A stretch of 64,000 nt of DNA from the NCBI GenBank assembly GCA_037176905.1, contig JBBBWG010002892.1, forward strand, positions 35,762 through 99,761, given 5' to 3'. The DNA comes from Azolla pinnata. Its lineage: Eukaryota; Streptophyta; Polypodiopsida; Salviniales; Salviniaceae. Under the pieces are notes generated by a model. That model saw only the letters and a program-made list of their open reading frames with translations, was not told where the DNA came from and made no database searches. Both the position numbers and the translations under genes were made by a program. Position 1 is the stretch's first letter. Each line of letters opens with the position of its first letter. Positions 34,589 through 46,439 of this stretch are shown here, in pieces.

Positions 34589-37405
34589 ATGATTCCAAGC
34601 AAAGCAATTCATGGTTTCATCAAAACAGTGCAGAATTCCTCCTGCATTCCAGACGAAGGTTTGTTAGTAAGCACAATTAAGGCATGCTGTATCACGAAAA
34701 ACCTTGAACTGGGCTCCATGATGCACACATACATCATCATGGAAAGAACCCACCTCAACCCATCTGTGTATAACACACTCATGGACATGTATGGAAAATG
34801 TGGGTCATTGCACAGCACATGTAAGGTGTTTGATCACATGACCCAAAAGAATGTGATCACATGGACTATTATGATAAGCAATCATGCCAAGCATGGCCAT
34901 GGAAAAGTTGCTTTAGAGCTTCTTTATGCCATGGAAGGTGAAGGTTTGGTCCCGAGTGAAATTAGCTTCATGAACAGCCTCTATGCATGTGCTCGCCTCT
35001 TGGATATACATGAAGGACATCAGATTCATACTTGGATTACTGAACTTGGTCTAGAAACAAATGCCCAAATTGGAAGTAGTCTTGTGGGCATGTATTCGAA
35101 GTGTAGAAACATCTATGAGGCTCGAGATGTGTGGGAGAAGATGGGTCCTCGGGATGTAGTTTCATGGAATTCAATGATTTCAGGCTATGCTAATGGTAAT
35201 GGTGATAGTAATGCCGATGCTAATGCTTACAAGGGAGCGAATGTCAATGGTAATGGTAATTCTGTAGCCAATGCTAATGTCGATGCCAATGCAACTGGTA
35301 ACCCTGATGGAAATTCTGGAGGAGATGAAGCCCTGCGGCTTTTTGTCCAGATGCAAAATAAACATGTGGAACCTGACGAAATTACGTATGTGAGTGTGCT
35401 CAAAGCATGTGCAATGCGGCGGGATGTAGTAGAGGGGAAACATGTGCATCATCACATGACGTGTAACGGAATCAAGCCCAATATCATACTAGGGAATGCA
35501 CTCCTTGATATGTATATCAAATGTGGAAACATGGAAGATGCGTATGAGGTTTTTGATGGTTTATCGAATCGTAATGTGGTTTCTTGGACATCTATGATCT
35601 CTGGATACTACAAAATAGAGAAGGGTGAAGAGGCTCTAGGACTTTATAAGCAAATGCAAGTAATGATGGTGAAACCGAATGAAGTCACCTTATTAAATGT
35701 TATCAGTACATGTGCAAGCACAGGAGCTTTGAGGTACGGAAAGTATGTACATGCCCAAGTCATAGAAGAAGGGTTAGATTGGTATGGGGCGATAAACAAT
35801 AGTTTGCTTTGTATGTATGCTAGATGTGGGTGTGTCACCGATGCCAATAAATTCTTCAAAAAGATGTATCGGCCAAATGTGATTGCTTGGACTACAATGA
35901 TACATGCATATGTTCAAGCTAATCTCACACAAAACGCATGTTCCCTATTTGAACAAATGATACAAGAAGGTATAAAACCAGATGATGTGACTTACGTAAC
36001 TGTTGTTAAAGCATGTTCTAGTTTGGGTCATTTCCACTTTGGATTGTGGATTCATGAGAAGATCATAAGGCACGGTTATGAAGCAAACGTGTTTCTGGGC
36101 AGTGCCCTCATTGACATGTACAGCAAATGCCAGAGTATAGAAGACGCACAAGCATGGTTTCAGAGTATGCCAACACAAAATGTGGTCTCTTGGACAGCAG
36201 TTATCGGGGGTTATGTACAAGTAGGAAAAGGGCAAGAAGCACTTGATTTGTTCAGCAAAATGCAACAAACAAACGTGAAACCGAATGTATTCACTTTTAT
36301 GTCTGCACTCAACGCATGTGCGATGGCGGGAACTATTGAAGAGGGAAAGGAAATACACTTGTATATAGTGGATGTTGGACTGGAGCTTGATGGCTTTGTT
36401 AGTAGTGCGTTGATTGATATGTACTCAAAGAGCGGGAGCTTGGTAGATGCACGACAACTCCTGCAGAAAGCACCGAACAAGAATGTGGTATGTTGGAGTG
36501 CAATGATCGCAGGATATGCTTTGTATGGTGATGGTGAAGAAGTGTTAAGGCTTGCAAGCCAAATGCAAGAAGAAGGTGTACCATTGAATCATGTCACGTT
36601 CATACATATCCTCTCAGCATGTAGCCACACCGGACTCTTAGATGTAGGGTTGTATTACTTCGACGTGATGAGACGGGTGTATGGCATTTCCCCATTACCC
36701 GAGCATTTTGCTTGCATAGTGGATAGTTTTGGAAGAGCAGGGAACTTGAAGAAAGCAGCAATGATGGCAAAAACCATGCCTAGTTCTCCCAGTGCTGTTG
36801 TATGGAGAGCCTTTCTTGGTGCTTGTAGAGTCCGAGGAGATGCAAAGAGAGCAAAATATGCAGCCGAACAAGTTATTAAACTAGAGCCCAATGATCCGGC
36901 AGCTGTGGTCCTCCTATCAAATAGCTATGCTGCGGCCGGGCGATGGGAGGAGAAAGCGAATGTGATGAAGCAAATTACAAGTAGGGGGCTCGTGAAAGAG
37001 CCTGGAAAGAGTTCTATAGAAGTAAACGGTAAATTTCATACCTTCATTGCCGATGATTCTTCGCACCCAGACATTCGAAGGATCCATACAGAACTGGACA
37101 CTTTATTGATGGATATGAAAAACGCTGGATATGTTCCCGACATCCAATTTGCATTACACAACATAGAGGATCTGAAAGAGTACTCTCTTAGCCGGCATAG
37201 TGAAAAGCTTGCAATGGCTTTCGGCATTATGAGTACACCCCAAAGGACTTCGATCCGCATTGTGAAGAACCTCAGAGTGTGTGGTGACTGTCACACTGCA
37301 GCTAAGTACATCTCCAAAATGGTCGGTCGAGAAATTTATTTGAGGGATGCTCATCGGTATCATCACTTCAAGGATGGGATATGTTCATGTGGCGATTATT
37401 GGTGA
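34589..37405 (+). CDS. PLS-class pentatricopeptide repeat protein with E and DYW domains
   Basis: The intronless frame gives 938 residues. PLS-class DYW proteins enter plastids or mitochondria, bind a specific RNA through their repeats and deaminate C to U. Repeats run through most of the chain with typical NVVSWTSMISGYY and PDEITYVSVLKACA motifs; I estimate 18-20. The E region and a complete DYW domain follow: HSEKLA (His870 and Glu872, the first zinc ligand and the catalytic Glu), CGDCH (Cys898, Cys901), HRYHHF, and CSCGDYW ending exactly at the stop. Start: the frame is open from 34523, but that codon is GTG within the upstream tandem repeat; 34589 is the first ATG in frame. I cannot see an obvious targeting peptide. 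A ~45-residue Asn/Gly/Asp/Ala insertion (residues ~200-245) interrupts one repeat. Confidence 0.93.
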   Translation: MIPSKAIHGFIKTVQNSSCIPDEGLLVSTIKACCITKNLELGSMMHTYIIMERTHLNPSVYNTLMDMYGKCGSLHSTCKVFDHMTQKNVITWTIMISNHAKHGHGKVALELLYAMEGEGLVPSEISFMNSLYACARLLDIHEGHQIHTWITELGLETNAQIGSSLVGMYSKCRNIYEARDVWEKMGPRDVVSWNSMISGYANGNGDSNADANAYKGANVNGNGNSVANANVDANATGNPDGNSGGDEALRLFVQMQNKHVEPDEITYVSVLKACAMRRDVVEGKHVHHHMTCNGIKPNIILGNALLDMYIKCGNMEDAYEVFDGLSNRNVVSWTSMISGYYKIEKGEEALGLYKQMQVMMVKPNEVTLLNVISTCASTGALRYGKYVHAQVIEEGLDWYGAINNSLLCMYARCGCVTDANKFFKKMYRPNVIAWTTMIHAYVQANLTQNACSLFEQMIQEGIKPDDVTYVTVVKACSSLGHFHFGLWIHEKIIRHGYEANVFLGSALIDMYSKCQSIEDAQAWFQSMPTQNVVSWTAVIGGYVQVGKGQEALDLFSKMQQTNVKPNVFTFMSALNACAMAGTIEEGKEIHLYIVDVGLELDGFVSSALIDMYSKSGSLVDARQLLQKAPNKNVVCWSAMIAGYALYGDGEEVLRLASQMQEEGVPLNHVTFIHILSACSHTGLLDVGLYYFDVMRRVYGISPLPEHFACIVDSFGRAGNLKKAAMMAKTMPSSPSAVVWRAFLGACRVRGDAKRAKYAAEQVIKLEPNDPAAVVLLSNSYAAAGRWEEKANVMKQITSRGLVKEPGKSSIEVNGKFHTFIADDSSHPDIRRIHTELDTLLMDMKNAGYVPDIQFALHNIEDLKEYSLSRHSEKLAMAFGIMSTPQRTSIRIVKNLRVCGDCHTAAKYISKMVGREIYLRDAHRYHHFKDGICSCGDYW

Positions 37406-37434
37406 GATAGCTATATTACCGTCTATGGGAGACC

Positions 37435-38235
37435 AAATATGTATGTATGATCGAAGCCACTGTGGGGTCTTCATTTGAAACGAGGAGATTTTCTGATAAA
37501 AGAGAATGTGGCCATTAATTTCAGCATACNNNNNNNNNNNNNNNNNNNNNNNNNNNNNNNNNNNNNNNNNNNNNNNNNNNNNNNNNNNNNNNNNNNNNNN
37601 NNNNNNNNNNNNNNNNNNNNNNNNNNNNNATAGCTTGATCCTACAGATGCTCATTTACTATCCAATTCTTGATTTGGTTGTGTTACCAAATCTGTGTATG
37701 ATTGAAGCCACTGTGGGGTCTTCATTTGAAACGAGGAGATTTTCTGATAAAAGAGAATGTGGCCATTAATTTCAGCATACTAACCAGGTTTCCATGTACA
37801 GTCAACTTGATAGCAATAGCTTGATCCTACAGATGCTCATTTACTATCCAATTCTTGATTTGGTTGTGTTACCAAATCTGTGTATGATTGAAACCAATGT
37901 GGGGTCTTCATTTGAAGCCAGCAGATTTTGCCATAAAAGAGAATGTGGCCATTGATTTCAGAATAAGGTTTTCCATGTGCAGTCAACTTGATAGCAATAG
38001 CTTGATCCTACAGACGCTCATTTGCTATCCAATTCTTGATTTGGTTGTGTTACCAAATATGTATATGATTTAAGCTAATATGGGATCTTCATTTGAAGCG
38101 AGCAGATTTTGTGATAAAAGAGAATGTGGCCATTAGTTTAAGCTTACTAAACAGGTTTCCATGTGCAGTCAACTTGATAGCAATAGCCGTATCCTACAGA
38201 TGCTCATTGCAATATACAATCAAGTTGATGCTAAT
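37435..38235. repeat. ~180-190-bp tandem repeat downstream of the PPR gene, holding a 100-N gap
   Basis: The unit contains GATTGAAGCCACTGTGGGGT, CTTCATTTGAA, GATAAAAGAGAATGTGGCCA, CAGTCAACTTGATAGCAATA and CCAATTCTTGATTTGGTTG. Copies start near 37448, 37699, 37885 and 38066, and a partial copy runs on to about 38310. The run of 100 Ns (37530-37629) interrupts the first copy. The array starts about 40 bp after the PPR stop, so it probably begins inside the 3' UTR. Confidence 0.9.
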
Positions 38236-38805
38236 AGGTTGATCCTACTGATGCTCTCTTGCTATCCAATTCTTAATTTGGTTGCGTTACCAAACTTGTC
38301 AATGTAGCAAAATGAAAGCAATCACCAAATATCACATTTGCTTGTGATCAATTTAGTTTACAGGTTTTTCGCCTAGTACAGAACCCTTGTATCTTGCAAT
38401 GTGGAGAAAATTAAGGATCTCTACAACAACACAGAAGCCAGATTTATTCTCTCCAAACTTCATTTAGTGAATTCAGTGGATGCGGTTAGATGAGGATGTT
38501 GGGTCTTCAATGAGGCGTGAAGACAGTTCTTGGATAGTTCACCCAACTGACAAATTACTAGCCATAAAACTTGTTTCTGTAACTTTAGGGATGCTGATTG
38601 TGCTGAATAACAGAAAAAGACAACAGGGTGAATGAAGTATTGACATTTAGAAAATGATTAACTCATCAAATTACAAGTTGATTTTGGCTTAGATGACCAT
38701 TGATCGTGTAAAGATATAAATGTACAAAGTATATATGCATTTTGCTGTCAAAAATACTTCCATGATCAGAATGGAAGATTAGAAAAATGCATGATCATCT
38801 AGCCT

Positions 38806-41800
38806 TCAGGCTGAGGAAGTTAGGATGAATGCTGAACTACTTATGCCATCACCAAGACGGACAGGCTCCATCTCATCATCGTAAACAAGATTATTACTGT
38901 ACTGTGACGAGGAATCTTTAATGATGTTCCACTTCTGTAGCAATGTAAGAGAAAATGAAAAATAAGTAAAAACAATACACATTTGCAGTTATAAGTACAG
39001 AATAAAGTTGATTCTTGTCACAATCAGATAACATTACTCACTAGATTGGCTACAACTGGTACTGCAGCAATCGTGGTGAGAATGAGAATTGTCCACCATA
39101 ACCACCACCATTCTAGAGTCACCATAACACCTATTGTCACAAACAATAGCAGAACCTACAAAGAAAAGGCGAGAGTAATGTCAAATTATTATGTTGCCAC
39201 AATGAGTTTTGAAGAGTTAAATTGTGGTCAAGGAGAATACGAATGTGTTAGAGATGAGTTTTAGCACTCATCCCTATGAGTGATGCATGTCATGGCAGGA
39301 AATAACTTGCCTGTGGTTACAAAATATATGTCTAAATATCTGGGAAGCCATCGTTTTGCAAATGTTTTTAAATAACTATCAAGACCATTGGTTACGTTTT
39401 TATCAAAAATGAAACTTTTTTGATGGACAAACATCATATATGAAACTTTGGGCTTTTAAATCCATGATTTTCTGTTGTGCTTCATATATGATTTTCATCA
39501 TATATGAAACTTGCACATGTTCATGGAGAAGTGTTTTATACCAAATGCTATCAAATCAAGTTTAAGGCTGAATGTTTAATAAACCTGTAATGGTCCACCA
39601 TATAGAATGTAATCCTTAAAATGGTACCCGCCAGGACCATACACTACTAGATTCGTTGGGCAGCCAGTAGGAGTCATCAACCCAGCAGATGCAGCCAACA
39701 TCAATGTATATGCAAACGGTCGAAAATCCAAATCCTCAGCTTGTGTTGCTGAAAGTATTATTGGGAACATAATTGCAATTGCTGCATAGTTGGTCATTGC
39801 CAATGAGAATACTGTCGTTGCAATATACGCCCATATTAGTAGACCAAGCTGTACAAAGCATGAAGAATAGCAAATCAACCATACAGAAATACTGAAATAC
39901 GTTTTGTTTCCAGAAAAAATCTCACACCGGAATGCTTGTTAATTGTTATGTTAATCACCTGCGAATGTCCTGCGATTCCTAGCAGAGGTTTTGCAACTAA
40001 ATCTGCAGCTCCACTTTTAACCATTGCCTCTGAAATTCCAAACCCAGCTGCAATCATTATAACAAATGGCAGCTTTATAGAGTCCTACAAGTACGAAAGT
40101 TTAGATTCAGGACCGTTATGTAATAATATGATAGAAAAACAACCTACGTATTGGATTATCCAACAAAGCATACTCCTTTCAATGGCAAAGGTTGCTTTCG
40201 GAGACATCAAAGAAACAGTGCTTGAGAGGAGCATTTATATCATCCAAACATGGAGATAATCAATGTTGGTCTGCCATAATTGCTCCACACACATGACATC
40301 AGTTTCAATGCATCATTCCAACATAGCTTTGATTGACAACACCTCAACATGACTGAAGTGGAAAAGATTAAAGTGATCCAAACAGCTTAGTTTAAACTGG
40401 ATAATAAAACAACATGATTCAGCCCCACATCTATTTGTATGAAGATGTTCCAAACTATGGCAGTCCTTTGAGACAGGACAAAGAAGGATTCATCATCTAG
40501 TCTTCTACACAGCTATTGCATAATTCTGCAGTGCCATAAAGCAACTTATACCTCTTCAAATGACCTAGAGATCAAAACGGGAGGATATGCATGCAGGCTT
40601 ATGGAATAACAGATCTGCCAATTGTGACCTTGGTGTGTTTCAATCAGGAGAACACAATGTTTATCAAGGTTACTAATTCTTCGACCAAAGTTTAGCCCCA
40701 GTGCAATTTTTGCTAGAATGTAGACAGAAGTTGTTGAAAGACAACACTAAAATCACACCAGCTATAAACCAACAACTACCAAGTACCTTAATCACTCCAG
40801 ACTAGAAAATCCATTCGGAAATCTGCCAAATATGTCAAACCTTGGCATCAGGATCATAACCTCATCACCTTTGCTGTCAGGAGAGAAAGTTAATTGACCC
40901 CTACCCCTACAATGGTCCCTTCTTTTAGGGTTGTCTCCACATTGGACTGGACCATTTAATTTCCGACCTATCTGAGTTCAAAATCTTATTTGAGCAGATA
41001 ATGATATTCCTTCATGGCTCAGAATACTTATTTCGCTTTCTTCTTTTCAATGACTAAATGAAGGTTTAAGATACTCAATCTTAGAGGCTATTTTCATTGT
41101 TGAAAACACACTACTATGTCCTTTCCCACAATTAAAGGTGCTCCAATCCTTTGGTGACCTCTCCATCTTGGATCAGTCCATGGTTAAGATCTTTCGCAGG
41201 CAGAAATTCCAGTCCAAACTTGAGAAACTCACTGGTACAGCACAATATTCCTGTCAATTTTTGTTTTTTTTTTCTTACACTACTTCGGTTTGTCGCTATC
41301 AAGACGAGACATCAAGGTAAGAATGTAATCTTTTGATTCGTCTTATGGGCAATTTTAGCCTCTTAAAAGACATTAATATATCTTTTTCGTTTCTTAGTAA
41401 CATCTCGATGATAATAGAGCATCATCATGAACATAGGATCATGTTTCACCTCGTTCTTTGGTTTAATGGAGGAAAATGAATGCATGGTCTGAGTAATCCT
41501 ACCATTGCCTCTTTTGGAGAGAGGCATTTAGAAAGTAGGAGTCCTGCAGCTGAAAATAGTATGGCAGTGAAAATTTCAATTCCGAGCCCGCTAGCGATAA
41601 GCATCAGCAGAACAAATATTGCTGCAATACCAGCTCTTTGCCTTTGTATTGGCACAAATCCAGGAAGCTGTCAATTTGAATTATGTCATCCAAAGTCATT
41701 CATTTGGTTTCTATAATTACTAATAAGGAATTGTACACTTATAATGCCAAAAATACCTCAGAAACCAAAGCAAAGGTAGAATTATTCCTGTGCTTAGTGG

Positions 41801-44800
41801 CAAATTCAGGGCCATCTGCAACCATCAATAGACAATCACCAGCTTCAAGCTCAATTTCACCAATTGCCCTACACGATCACTAAAACAATTTTACTTCTCG
41901 ACAATGTCACAACTTTCTATAGGATGTGGTTAGGCTCATTACCTATATTTAATGGGTGTGAAGCACACCCTATATGAATAGGTAATGTTATCCATATAGG
42001 GTAATGGTATCCACATAGGATGTGCCTCACACCCATTAACTGTCAACTTTAGCTCCATGTTTTTTCTCCAGACATTTTCATGACTCCAAAGTGTGCTGTT
42101 ATTAATGCACCCTTGCTCTTATGTGTATGCCCTCTTCTATCATAGCATATGATCCAAATCAGAAAAATTTGGTTCATTTTGTGAATCAAAATATACTGCC
42201 TGCACTTGCAGAAACTACTGATGTTCCAACATAAGCAAGAATACTCCAAATCTAGTGCAAAGTTTCTCCTCCATTTTCATTTTATGCTGTGCCAAGTATT
42301 GTGCTTGCCTTTATCTATGATCTTACTGTAAATGTATACTACCTTAGCGTGGCATATTTCTATATATGTATTCTCTCTTCACTTTGAGTATATATCCCAT
42401 GTTGAAGATTTTTCAGAAATTCAATCCCTATGAGTCAGAATGTGTAGATATCAGTAGCTATTTTTATTTCTATTACATTTAATGTAAGACCTAATCTCTT
42501 GCTTGGCCTTACAGGCCATAATGAGCACCTCTTAAAGGAGTTAATAATAACAAAAAACGAAGAAGACTGTCATTCAGTTGGAAACTCAAATTCTGACCAA
42601 ATATCCCTCATATAAGTGTGCATTATGATGAATACAAAGAATCAAGAGGTGCAAGCATAAATAAAGGAGAGAATGAGTGAACATCAGAATAATATTTAAA
42701 GTTTCACATATCATCAAGGAGACCAACCTATTCAATTGTGCACCATGCCTATGAACTGCAATAACGATAGCTCTATATCTTGATTGGAACTGAAGATCTG
42801 AAACCTTCTTTTTAACCATTGATGACTCACTAGCAATAACAGCTTCGACAAGGCATTGGTTCATCTCCAATCGGTTCAAATCCACTTCAACTTGGCTCTG
42901 CCACAATTAAAAAGATTCTCTTCATAGGTATACAGCACAATGTGTGTCAATGGCCATCCAAGGATAGTGCATTGCCAGTTCAGCTAGACACTAGCATCCA
43001 GGATTAACATATTAGTAATAGTGCATCATCAGAGGTGAAACACTAGGAGCGCTAGTAGCTGAGTACTTGCAGAGAAGCTCTAGAAAGCACTATACATAGG
43101 CCTTGAGTGCAAGGTATAGCTATGCACAGGTGTTAACTGTTTATCTCCATTGTATTTTGACGCATCTCACTTGTCATTTTAGAGGCACTATATAGATTTC
43201 ATATCTGAAGCCTACATAAAGCCTCCAAGCTTTATCTCACTTGTCATTTAGAGGCACTATATAGATTTCATATCTGAAGCCTACATAAAGCCTCCAAGCT
43301 TGTTAAAGACTCCCCCTTTATTGATTGATTGTTGAATGACTATTATATGTGTAATTTATGCCTTTATCCCCCTTGCTTTCCTCTTGGGATGGTGGAGCCA
43401 ATGTAAGCTTCCCCCCCCTGCTCTAACACTTTATATGTTAGGGCAGAGCCAAGCCACAATGGACAGTGGTAGTGCATCTGATAGTAACAACATGCTTTAT
43501 CATCTTGCAGTTAAAACTGACATGTAGTAAGAAACTTCACGGACATAATGTTTATCAAGCAATCCGTCAGCCCATGAGTCTATTGAAAATATAAAACCAA
43601 TTTCTTGGACTATGGAGATTTATAGATACAGTCGAGTAATGCACACTATGTTTACACCCTAGATTTGTGCATCATGAATGCTTAGTCTAAAGAATCGAAA
43701 AACATTCTAGAAATAATATAATGAAAATTGAACTGTTTAGAGCTATTTCTTATTTATATTTAGTGTACATAGTGCTGAATATTGTGATTTTTTTTGGAAC
43801 CATAGAAAGGGAGATGATATTTGTCAACTCTTATTCACCCTGGATTCCTGTACATTGCTTGACGTTAACAACTCAATGATACCCAGGAGATCATGATGTG
43901 CACAACCAGACTTCAACCTGCAGGTACTACTGAATAGACACGTGCACTCATCCAATAATGCATGTCTACAAGCAACAATTCTGGTCGATAAATAAGGAAT
44001 AGGTTTTTTAATCATCTTTTTTGACCCTCTCAAGCCTGTAATATTAAATTTCTGGACTCACTTAAGGATTCCCTTAACCAGGATACAAATCTGCTTTATT
44101 TTGACATGGCATAATATAATATATGTACATAGGCAAGACATTGGTGATGCATCTAATAGTCAAAAACATTAGCAGGTATATTAAGCAATCAGGTAATCCC
44201 TTGACTGATCTAAAGATAAATTCTACATTCCCTAAGTTTCATTAATGTGCTGCTGTTAAATCTCTGATGCACATTAGATTTATGAAAGACATGTCGGAAT
44301 ATGAAAGGATAACTAGAGAAGGGAAAATACTTCATTGGCTAAGAGCGTCAGCCCATCAAGCTGTGTGAGAGAGAGGATTGCATCTATAACACCAGAAAAG
44401 TACAGATGATCTTTAGCTAATATTACAAAATCTTCACTAATATCAGCGATAATGTTTCCTTCTCTTTCAATTTGTACTAGCTTTAGCCCAGTCATTAGCT
44501 TTAATCCTGATCGTTCAATTGTTTTTCTATTCAGAGATGATATTGACTTTACAACCAACACGATGTTATACTGCCTGTGACAAATCACAATGTTAGGGTC
44601 TCATAGACTTCAACCATCCTTATTATTATAATCATATAAAATCCAAGCCTGTAATTCCTACAGAAAAAATAAGCTGTGGTTCTTATTGTTAAGAAACATT
44701 CAATGAATCATTACAAGCATAAATGGTCCCAAAAACTAGTTTCCATTATGACAATACATGAACTCGCATCCTTCAGATATACCTTGCATTTATACTTGGA

Positions 44801-46104
44801 GGCTGGATAGCAAGGCGATCAGGCAATATCTTGGCAGAGGTGATTATGATATAAAGGATGCCAGCAACAAGAACAGGGACACCAACAATCCCTATTTCAA
44901 AAATGTGCATTTGCAGATCCGGAATCTTTCTTGTGGCAAGTGACTGCACCACCAAATTAGTACCAGTTCCAATCATTGTTAACGTACCTCCTAAGAGGTT
45001 GGCATAGCTCAACGGCAATAATAACTTTGATGGTGACACATTTACCTGCACAAATGATGCATTCACAGTTATGCAAATGTATGATAGTGCTGATACTACT
45101 GAAACCAGAATTTTTTGAGTAGAGATTAATGTAACAGTAGTAATTCTAACTATTTCAAGGAAATCAGAAATTGTTGATATTATTATGGGGTGCAAAGAAA
45201 TTTTACTGGAAAAGTCTCACCATACGTGAATATTCCACTGTTGGAAGTATCATCATTGCTACTAGTGGTAAATTGGCAAGAAAGGAACTAAACATTGTCA
45301 CTGGTAATATGAACTTGAGAAGCATCCACACTATGTTATTGCCATCCTTCTGAAGCAGTTGGACAGGTAGACTCCTCTCTTTTGCATGGAACATCAACTT
45401 CAATACAAACTCCAGCACACCAGAGAGTTCTAATCCTGTACAAAGAGAGAAATATAGAAAGAAAAAGTCCTTTAGGAGGCCAAAATGGCCTGCAAGACCA
45501 AACGAAGTCTGACAAAGTTAGACGTTTTTAACAGCTTTGTATCATAGGCCGACTCCACCTACACAAGCATTGATATGTTGTTTGGAATTTTAAATTTTGA
45601 TCATAGGCACAGGAAAAAGCCCAAAACACCTCAGCGTATTGAAAACAAAAAAGAAATTATTAGCATACATTTAAGTAGTGCTCTACAGGCTAGCTAAAGA
45701 TGTCGTGAAATAAGGGCGAATCAAATGAGGGAGAGCTACTAACACTATCACACAACTGCTCATACACAAACATCTATTTCGTGGGAGTCCTAGACTGTCA
45801 ACTATGTCAATTTTGTGTTTTATATTGAGAGACAAAATTTGAATTTGATTGCCATAGAAAGATAGATTTGGAAGAAGAAACCTTTACCTTTTCCCACAAC
45901 GAATAGGATGGCGATCGAGAGAACGGATGTATCATTAAAGCCACTAAGGGCATCTTGTAGATCGAGAATGCCAAGGGAGAGGAAAACTATAACCGTTCCC
46001 ATCATAACCAAATATGCAGGGGCTATATCTGCTACAAGCCCCAATACCATAAACGTTATCAATGCCAATGACAGCCATCCTTCCCACTCAAATACTGTAT
46101 CCAT
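38806..46104 (-). CDS. SAC1/SLT-like sodium/sulfate (DASS-family) transporter with two RCK_C domains, 11 exons
   Basis: Exons: 45888-46104, 45221-45435, 44783-45045, 44331-44574, 42728-42897, 41757-41868, 41503-41667, 39959-40084, 39585-39848, 39042-39155, 38806-38934; all GT-AG, 2019 nt, 672 residues. It is a multi-spanning membrane protein of the divalent-anion/sodium symporter superfamily. TM1 is near WLSLALITFMVLGLVADIAP. The first half has the DASS hairpin motif ANLLGGTLTMIGTGTNL (~residue 159), repeated in the second half as GLMTPTGCPTNLVVYGPGG (~560). Between the halves are two TrkA-C/RCK_C modules: around DFVILAKDHLYFSG (~280) and around YRAIVIAVHRHGAQLN to IELEAGDCLLMVADG (~350-390). 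This order matches Chlamydomonas SLT/SAC1-type proteins, involved in sulfate uptake or sulfur sensing. The substrate here is inferred. The next gene upstream, the sigma factor, is divergent. Confidence 0.9.
41949..42039. repeat. Intronic inverted repeat, 32-bp arms, 27-nt loop
   Basis: The arms 41949-41980 and 42008-42039 match at 28 of 32 positions. The ends are TTAATGGGTGTGA and its complement, so the element is bounded by TTAA. All four mismatches become G-U pairs in RNA copied in the minus direction, which is the direction of the host gene. The loop and inner arms contain a second, nested match (CCCTATATG with CATATAGGG). It lies in the intron between exons 5 and 6 of the SLT-like gene. 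It could be a short MITE or a hairpin precursor. Confidence 0.8.
43166..43302. repeat. Near-perfect 69-bp tandem duplication
   Basis: Two adjacent copies, 43166-43234 and 43235-43302, share TCTCACTTGTCATTT and AGAGGCACTATATAGATTTC followed by ATATCTGAAGCCTACATAAA. They differ mainly by one T. The duplication lies in the intron between exons 4 and 5 of the SLT-like gene. Confidence 0.9.
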
Positions 46105-46439
46105 GGCTTATGGGTCGAGTCCAAAAGCTGCAATTGGCATGAATTCGAACTACTTTACCTGAAAGATCATCAAAGAACAGAAGTGTGTCGATTTCCCCTT
46201 GCACTAGTACAATACTTTTTCCCTTTTACTGTTAAAAAAACACATGATTCATAGGTTGCTAAAATGAAGTACATACCATTTGAATTATTTTCCATAAACT
46301 ACAAAAATTAAGTTTTTTCTATAACTACAATCACTGGAACCTCACTAAATTCATGCCGTGAAAGCTAGTTAAATCGGATAGAAAGACTTATCTCTCTGAT
46401 TCTTCCTCTCTTTTTCTTATAAGTTACAATTCAAACGTT

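Noticed and set aside
40085-41502. A possible extra SLT exon between exons 7 and 8
   Set aside because: Exons 7 and 8 join in phase 0 and give a continuous family-like sequence (SPKEAM then DSIKLPFVIM); no conserved segment is visible in the intron.
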